A model generated the notes under the pieces. That model made no database searches and had not been told where the DNA came from. It saw nothing but the letters and a program-made list of their open reading frames with translations. This document shows, piece by piece, positions 33,533-41,769 of a DNA stretch of 64,000 nt (positions are counted from its first letter, which is position 1; each line of letters opens with the position of its first letter). The DNA comes from Lactococcus allomyrinae (GTDB lineage Bacteria > Bacillota > Bacilli > Lactobacillales > Streptococcaceae), in contig NZ_CP032627.1 of assembly GCF_003627095.1 (NCBI RefSeq), positions 930,001 to 994,000 on the forward strand, in the 5' to 3' direction. Made by a program: the position numbers and the translations under genes.

Positions 33533-35193
33533 TTTTTCGTTAGAATATTATTATGAGTTTTGGACTCAGAAACTATTTTTACTAGATTTACTGTGGCTAA
33601 AGCAATCATGAGTGGAGCAAAATGGTAGAGATAGCGTGAATTTGCTTCCCAAAGAATAAGGAAGATACTTAATCCTACAACAGATAAAGCTGGTACAAAC
33701 CACGGGTTTTTCCAATTTTTCTTATGTGCAAGTAGGAACCAGATTTCTTTCCACATTAGAACGACTAGTGCAATCCAATATAAGGTTTGAGCAGCTTTTA
33801 ACATGAACCAACCTGTGACATTTCCTTCATGATTCGCTCCTATGTCAAGATAATCGAAGTAACGATGAATCATCTGATTTTCATGATAATAAGTATAGTA
33901 AGAACTATTCAAGTCACTGAAAGTCCAAGTGTAGCCGAGTTTTCTACCAATCTGTCTAATAATTCCTAGTGGTCCCATTTTTTTAATATTGTTTAGAAAA
34001 AGCTGAGTATCCGCTTCTTTTTTCGCTTCATAGGTAGGGAAAGATTCTGAGTAAAGACGGATTTTTTTATTAAATCCTCCTGTTTTATTGGTGGGTGACC
34101 ATGACATCGCAATCCAATGCATTAATGGCAAATTATGTCGCTCATTGGCTTGTTCAGAAAATGCAGGCTCGCTTGCAATTGTTGTTTTTACTAACTCATG
34201 TCCTCCTGCAAACAAAACAATAAATAGGGGTAAAACAATGAGAAGCTGCTTCCATTTTTTATTAACTGCAAGAAAGATAAATCCGGCAATAATAACAATT
34301 ACTGCGGTTGGTTTAAACTCATATCCGACTACTCCGATTAAACTTGCAAAGAAATACCATAAAATTTGTTTGGATAAGCGACTTGATTTTACAGCATAGA
34401 TGAAAAATAGTGCTGCAAGTGCAACGAGAGGCAGTGTCAGTGTGTCACTATAAAGCTGAGCTCCATAAAAATAAAAAGGAATGAAACCAACAGCTACAAA
34501 ATTGTAAAGAAGGGCTTGTCTTTTGCCACTCAAATTTTTGACCAACAGAGAAGTACTGCTTATTCCCACTGATGTAAACAATGCTGATACAGCTGTCACT
34601 GCCCAAACTTTTAGTTGGAGGTTGTCAGCAAAAGGTGCAAAAACACGATTGAATAAAATTCCTAAAAACTGATTATTTGGATATCGTAAAAAATATCCTA
34701 ATCTGGAAGCTGTGTTTGGCAGACTAGCAAAAGAATGACCTTGTAATTCTGTTGTTGAATTAAAAATTACAAAATAATCCCAAGCGTGCGGACTATCAGG
34801 TACATGAATCATAAACAGAAATGGAAGAGCAAAAGTAATGACAGCCATCCCCCAAAAACTGATACGATAAAATTTATCTACTTTATTTTCTGTCAGTATA
34901 CTGACAGAAACGTCGTGGACGGTTTTTTTATCTGTCGATTCACCGATTTGCGTTGGACGCTTTGAACTGACAGAATAATCAGTGGAAAACAGGTGTTTTG
35001 CCAGTTTAAAAATACCTACTAAATAAAAAACTGTAATTAAAAAAATAATATTCCCGAGTAATAACCCTCCCCATTGATTGGCTCCCCATTCTGTTGTTAA
35101 AGCAACTGCTATTCCATTTGCGACTAAAAAAGCCACTCCAAAAATAATCAACCAAAGTTTTTTCTTGATAATATTCATTTTTTTGTTTTCCAT
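33529..35193 (-). CDS. Polytopic GT-C-type membrane glycosyltransferase
   Basis: A 554-residue protein with about 12 helices. Features: an early extracellular loop (PHAWDYFVIFNSTTELQGHS) with the acidic residue expected in GT-C enzymes, RYPNNQFLGILFNRVF, YEFKPTAVIVIIAGFIFLAV, and a long extracellular loop before the last helices (HWIAMSWSPTNKTGG). Similar in plan to the gene at 26472. It probably takes the sugar from the polyprenyl phosphate made by the GT2 enzyme downstream. Near residue 95 the coding sequence contains a perfect CTGTCAG palindrome (34887-34910) that encodes part of VSVSILTENK in a cytoplasmic loop, apparently an in-frame insertion. Confidence 0.75.
   Translation of the reverse strand: MENKKMNIIKKKLWLIIFGVAFLVANGIAVALTTEWGANQWGGLLLGNIIFLITVFYLVGIFKLAKHLFSTDYSVSSKRPTQIGESTDKKTVHDVSVSILTENKVDKFYRISFWGMAVITFALPFLFMIHVPDSPHAWDYFVIFNSTTELQGHSFASLPNTASRLGYFLRYPNNQFLGILFNRVFAPFADNLQLKVWAVTAVSALFTSVGISSTSLLVKNLSGKRQALLYNFVAVGFIPFYFYGAQLYSDTLTLPLVALAALFFIYAVKSSRLSKQILWYFFASLIGVVGYEFKPTAVIVIIAGFIFLAVNKKWKQLLIVLPLFIVLFAGGHELVKTTIASEPAFSEQANERHNLPLMHWIAMSWSPTNKTGGFNKKIRLYSESFPTYEAKKEADTQLFLNNIKKMGPLGIIRQIGRKLGYTWTFSDLNSSYYTYYHENQMIHRYFDYLDIGANHEGNVTGWFMLKAAQTLYWIALVVLMWKEIWFLLAHKKNWKNPWFVPALSVVGLSIFLILWEANSRYLYHFAPLMIALATVNLVKIVSESKTHNNILTKN
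34887..34910. repeat. Perfect 24-bp CTGTCAG palindrome inside a coding sequence
   Basis: TTTCTGTCAGTA followed by its exact complement TACTGACAGAAA. It is read through as codons within the GT-C gene. The same palindrome (ATTCTGTCAGTA core) stands between genes at 36755-36778. Confidence 0.9.
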
Positions 35194-35289
35194 ATTTCCA
35201 TTTTAACATATTAGCATACTAATTTTTGATGGAGGATTGGTGAAGGTTTTATGAGAGTTTATCATAATTTTAATTGTCAATGTCATAAA

Positions 35290-35316
35290 AAGAGAGCAAG
35301 TCAACCTTGCTCTCTT
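35290..35316 (-). terminator. rluD terminator overlapping the gene end
   Basis: The arms AAGAGAGCAAG and CTTGCTCTCTT around TCAAC, followed on the minus strand by TTTTTA. The rluD stop codon (35301-35303) lies in the loop. Confidence 0.85.
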
Positions 35317-36206
35317 AATTTTTTAAGTTGTTTTTCAAATATCTCTGGTACCGCAACTTGAAATTCTAAACTTTCACCTGTTATCGGATGCACAAATCCC
35401 AATGTTTCAGCATGGAGAAATTGACCGTGATTAGGTGTAAGTGTTTGTTTTGGACCATATAAGGGGTCTCCAGCAACAGGATGGCCGATATAATTCATAT
35501 GTACACGAATCTGATGTGTCCGCCCTGTTTCCAAGCGCAATGCGACAAGTGTATATCCATGAAAACGTTCCAAAACTTCAAAATGGGTCACAGCTGGTTT
35601 ACCACCAGCAACTACCGCTTGTTTTTTCCTGTCTTTTGGATGACGTCCAATTGGTGCTTCAATTGTTCCACGATTATTATCAAACTCGCCATGAACAATT
35701 GCGAGATAACGCCGTTTACTTGATTTATCTTTCAATTGTTTGGCTAATGATTCATGAGCCTTGTCATTTTTAGCAATCATCAGAAGACCACTTGTGTCTT
35801 TATCAATGCGATGCACAATTCCTGGACGAATGACTCCATTAATACTTGAAAGATCACGAATCCCGTACATAATTGCATTGACAAGCGTTCCGCTACTATG
35901 TCCAGCCGCTGGATGAACTACCATTCCTTGAGGTTTATTTACCACTGCGACATCGCCGTCTTCATAAATAATTTCAAGTGGAATATCCTCAGCAACGATA
36001 TCCAACTCTTGCACAGGAGGAAGTTCAAACTCAACAACATCTCCTGTTTTTACTTTATATTTTGCCTTTGTCGTGATGCCATTGACTGTCATTTTTTCAC
36101 TACGAATCAACTCAGTGACAAGCGTTCTTGAAAGCTCTGTTTGATTCGCAAGCGCTTTGTCAAGACGAAGCAGATTATTTTCTTCTTTGATAATTACTTT
36201 TGTCAA
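35301..36206 (-). CDS. rluD: RluD-family 23S rRNA pseudouridine synthase
   Basis: A 301-residue RNA-modifying enzyme. An N-terminal S4 RNA-binding domain (LRLDKALANQTELSRTLVTE, about 12-75) is followed by the synthase domain with the catalytic Asp in GIVHRIDKDTSGLLMIAKN near 135-153, and the late motif LRLETGRTHQIRVHMNYIGH. It converts specific uridines in large-subunit rRNA helix 69-type sites to pseudouridine; site specificity is inferred from the family. It follows lspA with 53 bases between, the usual order in Lactobacillales (lspA-rluD). Confidence 0.93.
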   Translation of the reverse strand: MTKVIIKEENNLLRLDKALANQTELSRTLVTELIRSEKMTVNGITTKAKYKVKTGDVVEFELPPVQELDIVAEDIPLEIIYEDGDVAVVNKPQGMVVHPAAGHSSGTLVNAIMYGIRDLSSINGVIRPGIVHRIDKDTSGLLMIAKNDKAHESLAKQLKDKSSKRRYLAIVHGEFDNNRGTIEAPIGRHPKDRKKQAVVAGGKPAVTHFEVLERFHGYTLVALRLETGRTHQIRVHMNYIGHPVAGDPLYGPKQTLTPNHGQFLHAETLGFVHPITGESLEFQVAVPEIFEKQLKKLREQG

Positions 36207-36259
36207 ATTTTTCTCTTTCTTTTAGAAAATTAATCCTGTCAGTACAGACAGAAGATTTG

Positions 36260-36727
36260 TCAGTTCGTCCTATTTGTTTTCTCATCTTTATCAAGCAAAA
36301 TAGCGACAAACAAGACAACAAAACCTACTGACAAAAGACTGTCAGCAATATTAAAAATTGGAAAATTCATAAAATCTGTTTGAAACATATCTACGACAAA
36401 TCCTTGTCGAACACGGTCAATGAAATTTCCTAAAGCACCTGAAATAATCAGAGTCAGACCAAAAAAATACCAATTTTGCTCCATTTTTTTCCACAAAAAA
36501 TAAGCAGCTACAATCAATACAATTGGTGTCAAAATCAGAAAAAACCATTGCTGCCCCTCAAACGAAGACCAAGCTGCTCCATTATTTTGCAGATAAGTCA
36601 AACTCATAATCCCAGGTAAAAAATTTTTAACATGTCCCAAAGGAATATTTGTGACAACCCAATGTTTAAAAAGTTGGTCCAACAAAATGCCAACTGCAAT
36701 AATGACAAGTGAAAGTATTTTTTTCAT
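36260..36727 (-). CDS. lspA: Lipoprotein signal peptidase II
   Basis: A 155-residue integral membrane aspartic peptidase with four helices. The two catalytic Asp are in GALGNFIDRVRQG (near 112) and FPIFNIADSLLS (near 130). LLDQLFKHWVVTNIP (near 17) and LTYLQNNGAAW are the other conserved blocks. It cleaves the signal peptides of prolipoproteins such as the siderophore-binding protein in this window. It is upstream of rluD. A perfect CTGTCAG palindrome (36755-36778) precedes the gene. Confidence 0.94.
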   Translation of the reverse strand: MKKILSLVIIAVGILLDQLFKHWVVTNIPLGHVKNFLPGIMSLTYLQNNGAAWSSFEGQQWFFLILTPIVLIVAAYFLWKKMEQNWYFFGLTLIISGALGNFIDRVRQGFVVDMFQTDFMNFPIFNIADSLLSVGFVVLFVAILLDKDEKTNRTN

Positions 36728-36768
36728 AAGTTATATTGTACCATAACAACGTCCATTCTGTCAGTATA

Positions 36769-36910
36769 CTGACAGAATGATTAGCATAGCTAATCATTCT
36801 TTTATCCGCTGATTCAACGCTCAATTCAATCGCGTTGAACTGACAGAATGATTAGCACAGCTATTCATTTTTTTACCCGCTGATTAAATATTCATTTCAA
36901 TCGCGTTGAA
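36769..36910. repeat. 71-bp imperfect tandem repeat (two units)
   Basis: Unit 1 (36769-36839) and unit 2 (36840-36910) both begin CTGACAGAATGATTAGCA and end TCAATCGCGTTGAA, with some changes between them. A third CTGACAG starts right after. It fills the gap between lspA and the alkyltransferase-like gene and ties the CTGTCAG motif to a duplicating unit. Confidence 0.85.
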
Positions 36911-36950
36911 CTGACAGAATTTTCCTTCAAAAAATACTGACAGGAAACTG

Positions 36951-37421
36951 TCAGTATGATTTTATCAGTGATTTCTCATATTCCAAAATAGAAGCTTTAA
37001 TATCTTGGCGATTATTTTTTCCCATAAATCCACCGAGTGTCCCGTCTTTTCTTGTCACTCGATGACAAGGTAAAATCACAGGTAGCGGATTCCGCGCTAA
37101 TGCCTGTCCAACAGCTTGTTGAGCGCCTTTTGATCCTACACGTTCAGCCATTTCCTGATAAGTAATTGTTGTTCCAGCTGGAATTTTGGGAAGTTCTAAC
37201 CACACTTTTTGTTGAAATTCTGTTCCAAAAGTCAACCGAAAATCAGCATCATCTGTTTCGTCAGTGCTGACAGAATCCTTTAACTTTTCTGTCAGTGCTG
37301 ATAACTGTTCGTAAGAGACGACTTCATGTTCATCATCAAAAAATACTTCAATAATTTTTCCACCAACATCTCGTTCTACCGATAATTTAAACTTTTCTTT
37401 CATTTTTGAACTCACTTTCAT
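36951..37421 (-). CDS. Alkylated-DNA cysteine alkyltransferase family protein (copy 1)
   Basis: A 156-residue protein of the MGMT family. The methyl-acceptor Cys is in PVILPCHRVTRKDGTLGGF; the DNA-recognition helix region is FQQKVWLELPKIPAGTTITY and AVGQALARNPLP. Such enzymes take a methyl or alkyl group from O6 of guanine onto their Cys and are used up. The start overlaps the end of the second family member upstream by 35 bases (an inner Met at 37403 would shorten this), so both are on one transcript. The N-terminal part is diverged from the standard enzyme. Confidence 0.82.
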   Translation of the reverse strand: MKVSSKMKEKFKLSVERDVGGKIIEVFFDDEHEVVSYEQLSALTEKLKDSVSTDETDDADFRLTFGTEFQQKVWLELPKIPAGTTITYQEMAERVGSKGAQQAVGQALARNPLPVILPCHRVTRKDGTLGGFMGKNNRQDIKASILEYEKSLIKSY

Positions 37422-37914
37422 GATTTAATAACCATCTTTTTTTATCAAGACCTCCAGCATATCCTGCTAACTCACCATCTGTTCTGACCAACCGATGGCA
37501 AGGTACAATAAGTGCCAGTTGATTCGCACCATTTGCCGCACCCACAGCAAAGCTCGCCTGTGGTTTATTGATTTTCTCTGCAATCGCTTTGTAAGTCCAG
37601 CGCTCACCACTAGGAATCTGTAAAACCGCCTGCCACACTAGCTTTTGAAACTCTGTTCCAACCAACTCAAAAGGAACCGTAAAAACTTGCAGCTTTCCCT
37701 GAAAGTATCCATCCAATTCCCTTGCAAGTTGTTTAGAAATAATTGTCTCTCCATATTCAATTTTGGCAGAAAGTCGCTTTTTTAATCGTTCAATCTCTCT
37801 ATCCAAAAACTTGCGATGTTCAAATTCTAACAAATACAAAGCTTCATCATCCGACAAAGACAACATCCGTCCCAGAGGGGTATCATACCAGAACTCAAGC
37901 AAAATTTTATCCAT
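37387..37914 (-). CDS. ogt: Methylated-DNA--protein-cysteine methyltransferase (copy 2)
   Basis: 175 residues from the ATG at 37914 (MDKILLEFWYDTPLG); the longer open frame runs through the promoter and is rejected. Active Cys in LALIVPCHRLVRTDGELAGYA, with FQKLVWQAVLQIPSGERWTY and SFAVGAANGANQ. It directly repairs O6-methylguanine. There is no ribosome binding site. Instead a TTGCCA-18-TATAAT promoter ends six bases before the ATG, so the message is probably leaderless. It is followed by the overlapping second family member. Confidence 0.9.
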   Translation of the reverse strand: MDKILLEFWYDTPLGRMLSLSDDEALYLLEFEHRKFLDREIERLKKRLSAKIEYGETIISKQLARELDGYFQGKLQVFTVPFELVGTEFQKLVWQAVLQIPSGERWTYKAIAEKINKPQASFAVGAANGANQLALIVPCHRLVRTDGELAGYAGGLDKKRWLLNHESEFKNERKV

Positions 37915-37920
37915 GAGTAT

Positions 37921-37950
37921 ATTATAACAAGATATGAGTACGATTGGCAA
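37921..37950 (-). promoter_or_regulatory. Promoter for a leaderless ogt message
   Basis: On the minus strand TTGCCA (37950-37945), 18 bases, then extended -10 TGTTATAAT (TATAAT at 37926-37921). Six bases separate TATAAT from the ATG, so transcription should start at or next to the start codon. The region up to 38216 holds only a diverged direct repeat (about 37931-37963 and 38151-38183, both starting GAT[A/G]TGA[G/A]TACGATT). Confidence 0.72.
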
Positions 37951-38216
37951 GAAATGATGAAAAATGCCATTTGGCTCTTTGTGCTTTAGTGCATAAGCCA
38001 ATGGACAGCGTAGTGCTGAAAGCACGGAGATAGAAAATCTCGGAGAGAAAAGGAGTTTCTTGGAGAGATTTATCTTTTTTCACTCATTTCTAATCGTACA
38101 AACTCAGTTACATCAAAATATGAGACGGCTTGTCCAGAACTCAATTATAAGATGTGAATACGATTCCCAAGATATGATAAAAACATAAAATATTGATATC
38201 GTCAAAAATACTAACA

Positions 38217-39086
38217 CTAAATCTCACGTCTTACTGTACCACTTTCAAAAAGTTCAGCCCAAGTCATATCACCTAAAACCTTCTCGTTTATTATCTCATT
38301 TAATCGGCTCACTGCCACCCCATTTGTACTCGTTGAGTCATGCAAAATGAATCCATTTCCCAGATAAATAGCAACGTGCTGCTCATCTTCAGAAGCATTA
38401 CTTGCCGTTACTAATAAATCACCCCTACTCTTATTTGACCAGTTAACAGCCGTTCCAGTCTCAGCTAACAAAGTCGTTGACGCCGCATATTGATAAACTA
38501 AGGGCAATCCCGCCTTACGATACATATAAGCCACAAAACTTGAACAATCAAACTCATTTTTTGCAACACTAGCGTCTGTCCGACCTCCACCATAGACATA
38601 AGGACTTTTACCCACTAACTTTAACCCTTTACTTATCGCTCCTTCAATGGATGAATTACCACTATCAAGTGTTTTTGCCACTGCTTCGTAGGCCTTCAGC
38701 ACGTTATCCGTACCATCTGACTCAAAATAATAGTAATAACCGTTAATCTCATGCAATCCAGTCTCCATCTTTCCAGTTGATAAGTCAAAATACACGGTTT
38801 TTCCATTTACCGTTTGAAAACCTGTTTTCATCGCTCCTGTTTCCAAATCAAAATCATACTTTTCTCCCGAAATCGTCTGCAATCCTTTCAATTTTTCCTT
38901 ACCAGAAATATAATAAGTTGCTCCATTCTCCTGAACAAATTTCCCATCTGCTCTTTTTAACATCTCTGTGACCCGTGGAATAATCAAAAAACAAAGAATC
39001 ATTCCTAAAACAACCAAGCCAATAATGAACAAACCCAATTGATATTTTTTTAATTTTTTACGTCTAGCACGTTTTGTTCTCTCCAT
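38217..39086 (-). CDS. Membrane-anchored NlpC/P60 hydrolase with wall-binding repeats
   Basis: 289 residues. A basic N-terminus (ERTKRARRKKLKKYQ) precedes one membrane helix (about 18-38), so the protein is an extracellular type II membrane protein. Residues about 50-125 contain glucan/choline-binding-type repeats (YDFDLETGAMKTGFQTVNG, VYFDLSTGKMETGLHEING). The C-terminal NlpC/P60 domain has the catalytic Cys in NEFDCSSFVAYMYRKAGLP (near 180) and His in DEQHVAIYLGNGF (near 238). It probably cuts peptide stems of peptidoglycan. GAGGAG precedes the ATG. Monocistronic. Confidence 0.88.
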   Translation of the reverse strand: MERTKRARRKKLKKYQLGLFIIGLVVLGMILCFLIIPRVTEMLKRADGKFVQENGATYYISGKEKLKGLQTISGEKYDFDLETGAMKTGFQTVNGKTVYFDLSTGKMETGLHEINGYYYYFESDGTDNVLKAYEAVAKTLDSGNSSIEGAISKGLKLVGKSPYVYGGGRTDASVAKNEFDCSSFVAYMYRKAGLPLVYQYAASTTLLAETGTAVNWSNKSRGDLLVTASNASEDEQHVAIYLGNGFILHDSTSTNGVAVSRLNEIINEKVLGDMTWAELFESGTVRREI

Positions 39087-39264
39087 AAGAGCTCCTCTAA
39101 CATATGAGCTCGGCTGTTGGAATATGCGAACTCCGTCAATTTTTCATTTAGATTTATCTATAAAGAGTGTAGTCTTATCGGCTTATTTTCTCCTTATCTC
39201 AAACTTATTTATTTCTTATCATGTTCGCAATTTTTATAATGCTATTATTCATTTAGTTAATAAA

Positions 39265-39291
39265 ATAGCATGAGAAATCTTCTCATGCTAT
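39265..39291 (-). terminator. Terminator of the CHY zinc-finger gene
   Basis: Perfect 11-bp arms ATAGCATGAGA and TCTCATGCTAT with a five-base loop, 13 bases after the stop, followed by T-rich sequence on the minus strand. The remainder of 39087-39303 has no gene. Confidence 0.82.
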
Positions 39292-39303
39292 CTTTACTCA
39301 CTT

Positions 39304-39609
39304 TTAATTTTCTGTAAAATAAATCTCCCAGTGTAAATGACAATTAGGATTAAATACCGTATGACACTGAGGGCAACATCCTTTGGCATAATCATCAAAG
39401 TTACTTATCGTCCCACACTGACCACAAATCACTGGATGGCTATTTTTGTCACAAGCTGCAAAATTATGATCCATCATCTCATCATGACATTTATAACAAG
39501 CAAAATATTTTTGACAAGTTGAACACTTTAGTCCAACGATGTCATTATCCTGATGGTAGTGATAACAGCGTCCGCTCTTATCTAACCCTTTTCCATAAAT
39601 CTTATACAA
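39304..39609 (-). CDS. CHY zinc-finger protein
   Basis: A 101-residue Zn-binding protein. Cys/His pairs are spread as in the CHY family: RCYHYHQDNDIVGLKCSTC, ACYKCHDEMMDHNF, VICGQCGTISNF and CCPQCHTVFNPNCHLH. Three Zn sites are expected. The bacterial short form resembles the yeast Hot13 domain; its bacterial role is not established. The first residues (MYKIYGKGLDKSGRCYHYH) match the family start, which supports the ATG. Monocistronic with a good terminator. Gap 39610-39759 holds no gene. Confidence 0.88.
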   Translation of the reverse strand: MYKIYGKGLDKSGRCYHYHQDNDIVGLKCSTCQKYFACYKCHDEMMDHNFAACDKNSHPVICGQCGTISNFDDYAKGCCPQCHTVFNPNCHLHWEIYFTEN

Positions 39610-39759
39610 ATTTAACCTCCCATTTGCAGTTATGACTAGCTCTTTAACATCGGTGCTTCAGCAGATTGTGACTCGACAACTTTAGCCTATAAGCAAACGG
39701 ATTGCATAGTGCTGATAGAACGACAGAACACCTGAGCGGAACCCATCTATATCTGGTCG

Positions 39760-40734
39760 TTAATTCCAATCCACTTTAATTACTTCTCCACTCTTAAAAG
39801 TTCGTAATTTTCCTTGATTATCTTTAATAACCAAACCTCCATCTTCTCCAATTTGTTGCGCTAATCCTTGAATAGAATTGCTCCCCAACTGTAATGTGAC
39901 CTGTCTTTCTAAAATAAGCGAACGCCTACGATACTCACTAAGCAACTTCGGATTAGTGTAATCTGATGCATTTTTAATCACTTGTTGAATCAGCGTCGCT
40001 GCCAACTGATTACGATTTATTTCAGCATTTGGTTCAATACCCCGTGCCACAGTAGATAAATCTGTCGGAAATTTTTGAGTTGTCAAATTTATCCCTACGC
40101 CCATAATAAAATTTGCTGCAGAATTTGATTCAAGATCTAGGACAGCTTCAGTGATGATTCCCGCTACTTTATGGTTATCTAAATAGATGTCATTCACCCA
40201 TTTTAGCTGAAATTCCTTATCAGGATAGAAGCTTTCAAGAACCTTAGCAATAATCACCGACATACTTGTAGTTAATAACCCGACCTGAAATAACTCGCTA
40301 GTAGGATTAGGCAAAATCACACTAAAGTAAAGCCCTGTCTCTGGAGGTGAGTAGAATGAACGACCACGCCGGCCATATCCTTTTGTTTGATGATTTGCTA
40401 TAAAAATCACAGGTTCAGTAACATGATGTGTACTTAAAAACTCTTTAGCAATATCTTGTGTAGATGTCGTTTCGTTGAATACATGAATATTATCTTCAAA
40501 CTGTTGGTTGCTATAAAAGTTAATAGTATCAGCATCCAAAAAGGAATTTCCAAGATATTTATATCCCAAATTTTTACGACTAATGATTTGATTACCATTG
40601 CGCTTTAAAGTATTAATCGCTTTCCAAATACTTTCTCTACTCACTTCTAATTGACTAGCTAAATAGTCACCAGAAACCCAATTATCCTGCTTTCGGATAA
40701 GTTGTTGCAGCACGTATTGTTTTGTTGAATTCAT
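39760..40734 (-). CDS. birA: Bifunctional biotin--protein ligase and biotin repressor
   Basis: A 324-residue class II BirA. Residues 1-62 form a winged helix-turn-helix (ASQLEVSRESIWKAINTLKR). The ligase domain has the biotinyl-AMP loop GYGRRGRSFYSPPETGLYFS near 120-140 and the catalytic Lys in KVAGIITEAVLDLE near 185. A C-terminal SH3-like domain ends LRTFKSGEVIKVDW. It attaches biotin to carboxylase subunits and can repress biotin genes; bioY is the next gene upstream. AAGGTGA precedes the ATG. The region 40735-40966 between the two holds a GTTTGGGTAAACC-type hairpin-rich stretch and no gene. Confidence 0.93.
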   Translation of the reverse strand: MNSTKQYVLQQLIRKQDNWVSGDYLASQLEVSRESIWKAINTLKRNGNQIISRKNLGYKYLGNSFLDADTINFYSNQQFEDNIHVFNETTSTQDIAKEFLSTHHVTEPVIFIANHQTKGYGRRGRSFYSPPETGLYFSVILPNPTSELFQVGLLTTSMSVIIAKVLESFYPDKEFQLKWVNDIYLDNHKVAGIITEAVLDLESNSAANFIMGVGINLTTQKFPTDLSTVARGIEPNAEINRNQLAATLIQQVIKNASDYTNPKLLSEYRRRSLILERQVTLQLGSNSIQGLAQQIGEDGGLVIKDNQGKLRTFKSGEVIKVDWN

Positions 40735-40966
40735 CGCTAATCACCTTCTAATACTGTTTAATTTCTGAGAGGAACTTTTAGAAATTAAAGTTTGGGTAAA
40801 CCGCCTTGCTTAAGCGCAAAACAGTATACCCACAGTTCGTCTACTAAATCTACAATAGCAGATTTAGGGGTAAACTAGTATAACCATTATCTGTTCTTCA
40901 AATATTTCACTTAAAAATTGCTCTACTATAATTATCAAAAATATTTTTTACTCTAAAATATTATAA

Positions 40967-41545
40967 TTAAAACTTGGATAATATAAACATATCATCAAAT
41001 CCTAGACTACGTCTAAGACGCCGAGTAATCATTACTGATAACACCGCCTTGATAAAATCTCCAGGAATAAAAACTAAATTTGAACTCAAAGCTGTAAAAA
41101 GTGGCAAATGTGATTGCCAAGAAAGCCATAATGCACCAGCAACATCCACAAAAATAATACCCGCTACAACAACTACAATGAGTTCCCACCACCAACTATT
41201 TAAATGCAGAGCCTGAATTCTTCTCAGCAATAATCCTATTAGCAGTGGAGTAAATAACCATGCAATCAAATAACCCCCAGTAGGTCCCATAAAGCTAGCT
41301 GCACCACCATTACCTCCTGTTAATATTGGAAGCCCAATAAATGCCAATAATAGAAACAAACCTACCGAAATTGTCCCATATTTTGGTCCAAGTAATCCGC
41401 CAGACATCATCACTCCCATATTTTGCAGGACAATGGGAACTGGAATAAACCCCAAAGGAATTGCAGGAAAAAATCCTAAAACAATGATAAATGTTGTCAT
41501 CATCGCTGAAAAAGTTATTACTTTAATTTTTTGATTATTAGTCAC
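40967..41545 (-). CDS. bioY: Biotin ECF transporter substrate-binding protein BioY
   Basis: 192 residues from a GTG with AGGAG upstream. Six helices; S-component BioY features: LGFFPAIPLGFIPVPIVLQN near residues 24-43, GGLLGPKYGTISVGLFLLLAFIGLP, and GGNGGAASFMGPTGGYLIAW near 78-98. It binds biotin in the membrane and works with the general EcfA-A'-T energising module encoded elsewhere. Upstream stands a perfect 12-bp palindrome (41570-41595), a probable operator. Confidence 0.94.
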   Translation of the reverse strand: MTNNQKIKVITFSAMMTTFIIVLGFFPAIPLGFIPVPIVLQNMGVMMSGGLLGPKYGTISVGLFLLLAFIGLPILTGGNGGAASFMGPTGGYLIAWLFTPLLIGLLLRRIQALHLNSWWWELIVVVVAGIIFVDVAGALWLSWQSHLPLFTALSSNLVFIPGDFIKAVLSVMITRRLRRSLGFDDMFILSKF

Positions 41546-41569
41546 AAAAATTACTCCTAAAATATATTT

Positions 41570-41595
41570 TACAATAAAAAATTTTTTTTATTGTA
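41570..41595. promoter_or_regulatory. Candidate operator upstream of bioY
   Basis: The arms TACAATAAAAAA and TTTTTTATTGTA around TT form a perfect 12-bp dyad about 25 bases before the bioY start. It is AT-only in the middle, so a structural or terminator role is possible, but no gene end is near. It differs from the TTGTTAAC-type BirA consensus of bacilli. Confidence 0.5.
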
Positions 41596-41670
41596 CTAAT
41601 AGAATATCAAATAGTAACCCTAAAATCAATTATAAGGTTACTATTGTGTGTTTTTATTGATAAACAAAGA

Positions 41671-41705
41671 AAAAGCGCAGAGAATTTAAGCATTCTTTGC
41701 GCTTT
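41671..41705 (-). terminator. parC terminator
   Basis: The arms AAAAGCGCA-AGAAT and ATTCT-TGCGCTTTT pair around TTAAGC with one bulged base. On the minus strand T-rich sequence follows. It is 55 bases past the parC stop; the short repeat copy 4 lies between. Confidence 0.8.
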
Positions 41706-41716
41706 TATTTATTATT

Positions 41717-41769
41717 TTAACCTAGAACGTGTGTGCTAAATTACCCCATCAATGAAGTAATCACTTCAA
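41717..41769. repeat. Intergenic repeat element, short copy 4
   Basis: 53 bp: only the left end (TTAACCTAGAACGTGTGTGCT) and right end (TGAAGTAATCACTTCAA) of the element, joined directly. The parC stop codon (41761-41763) is inside the right-end palindrome. Confidence 0.8.
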
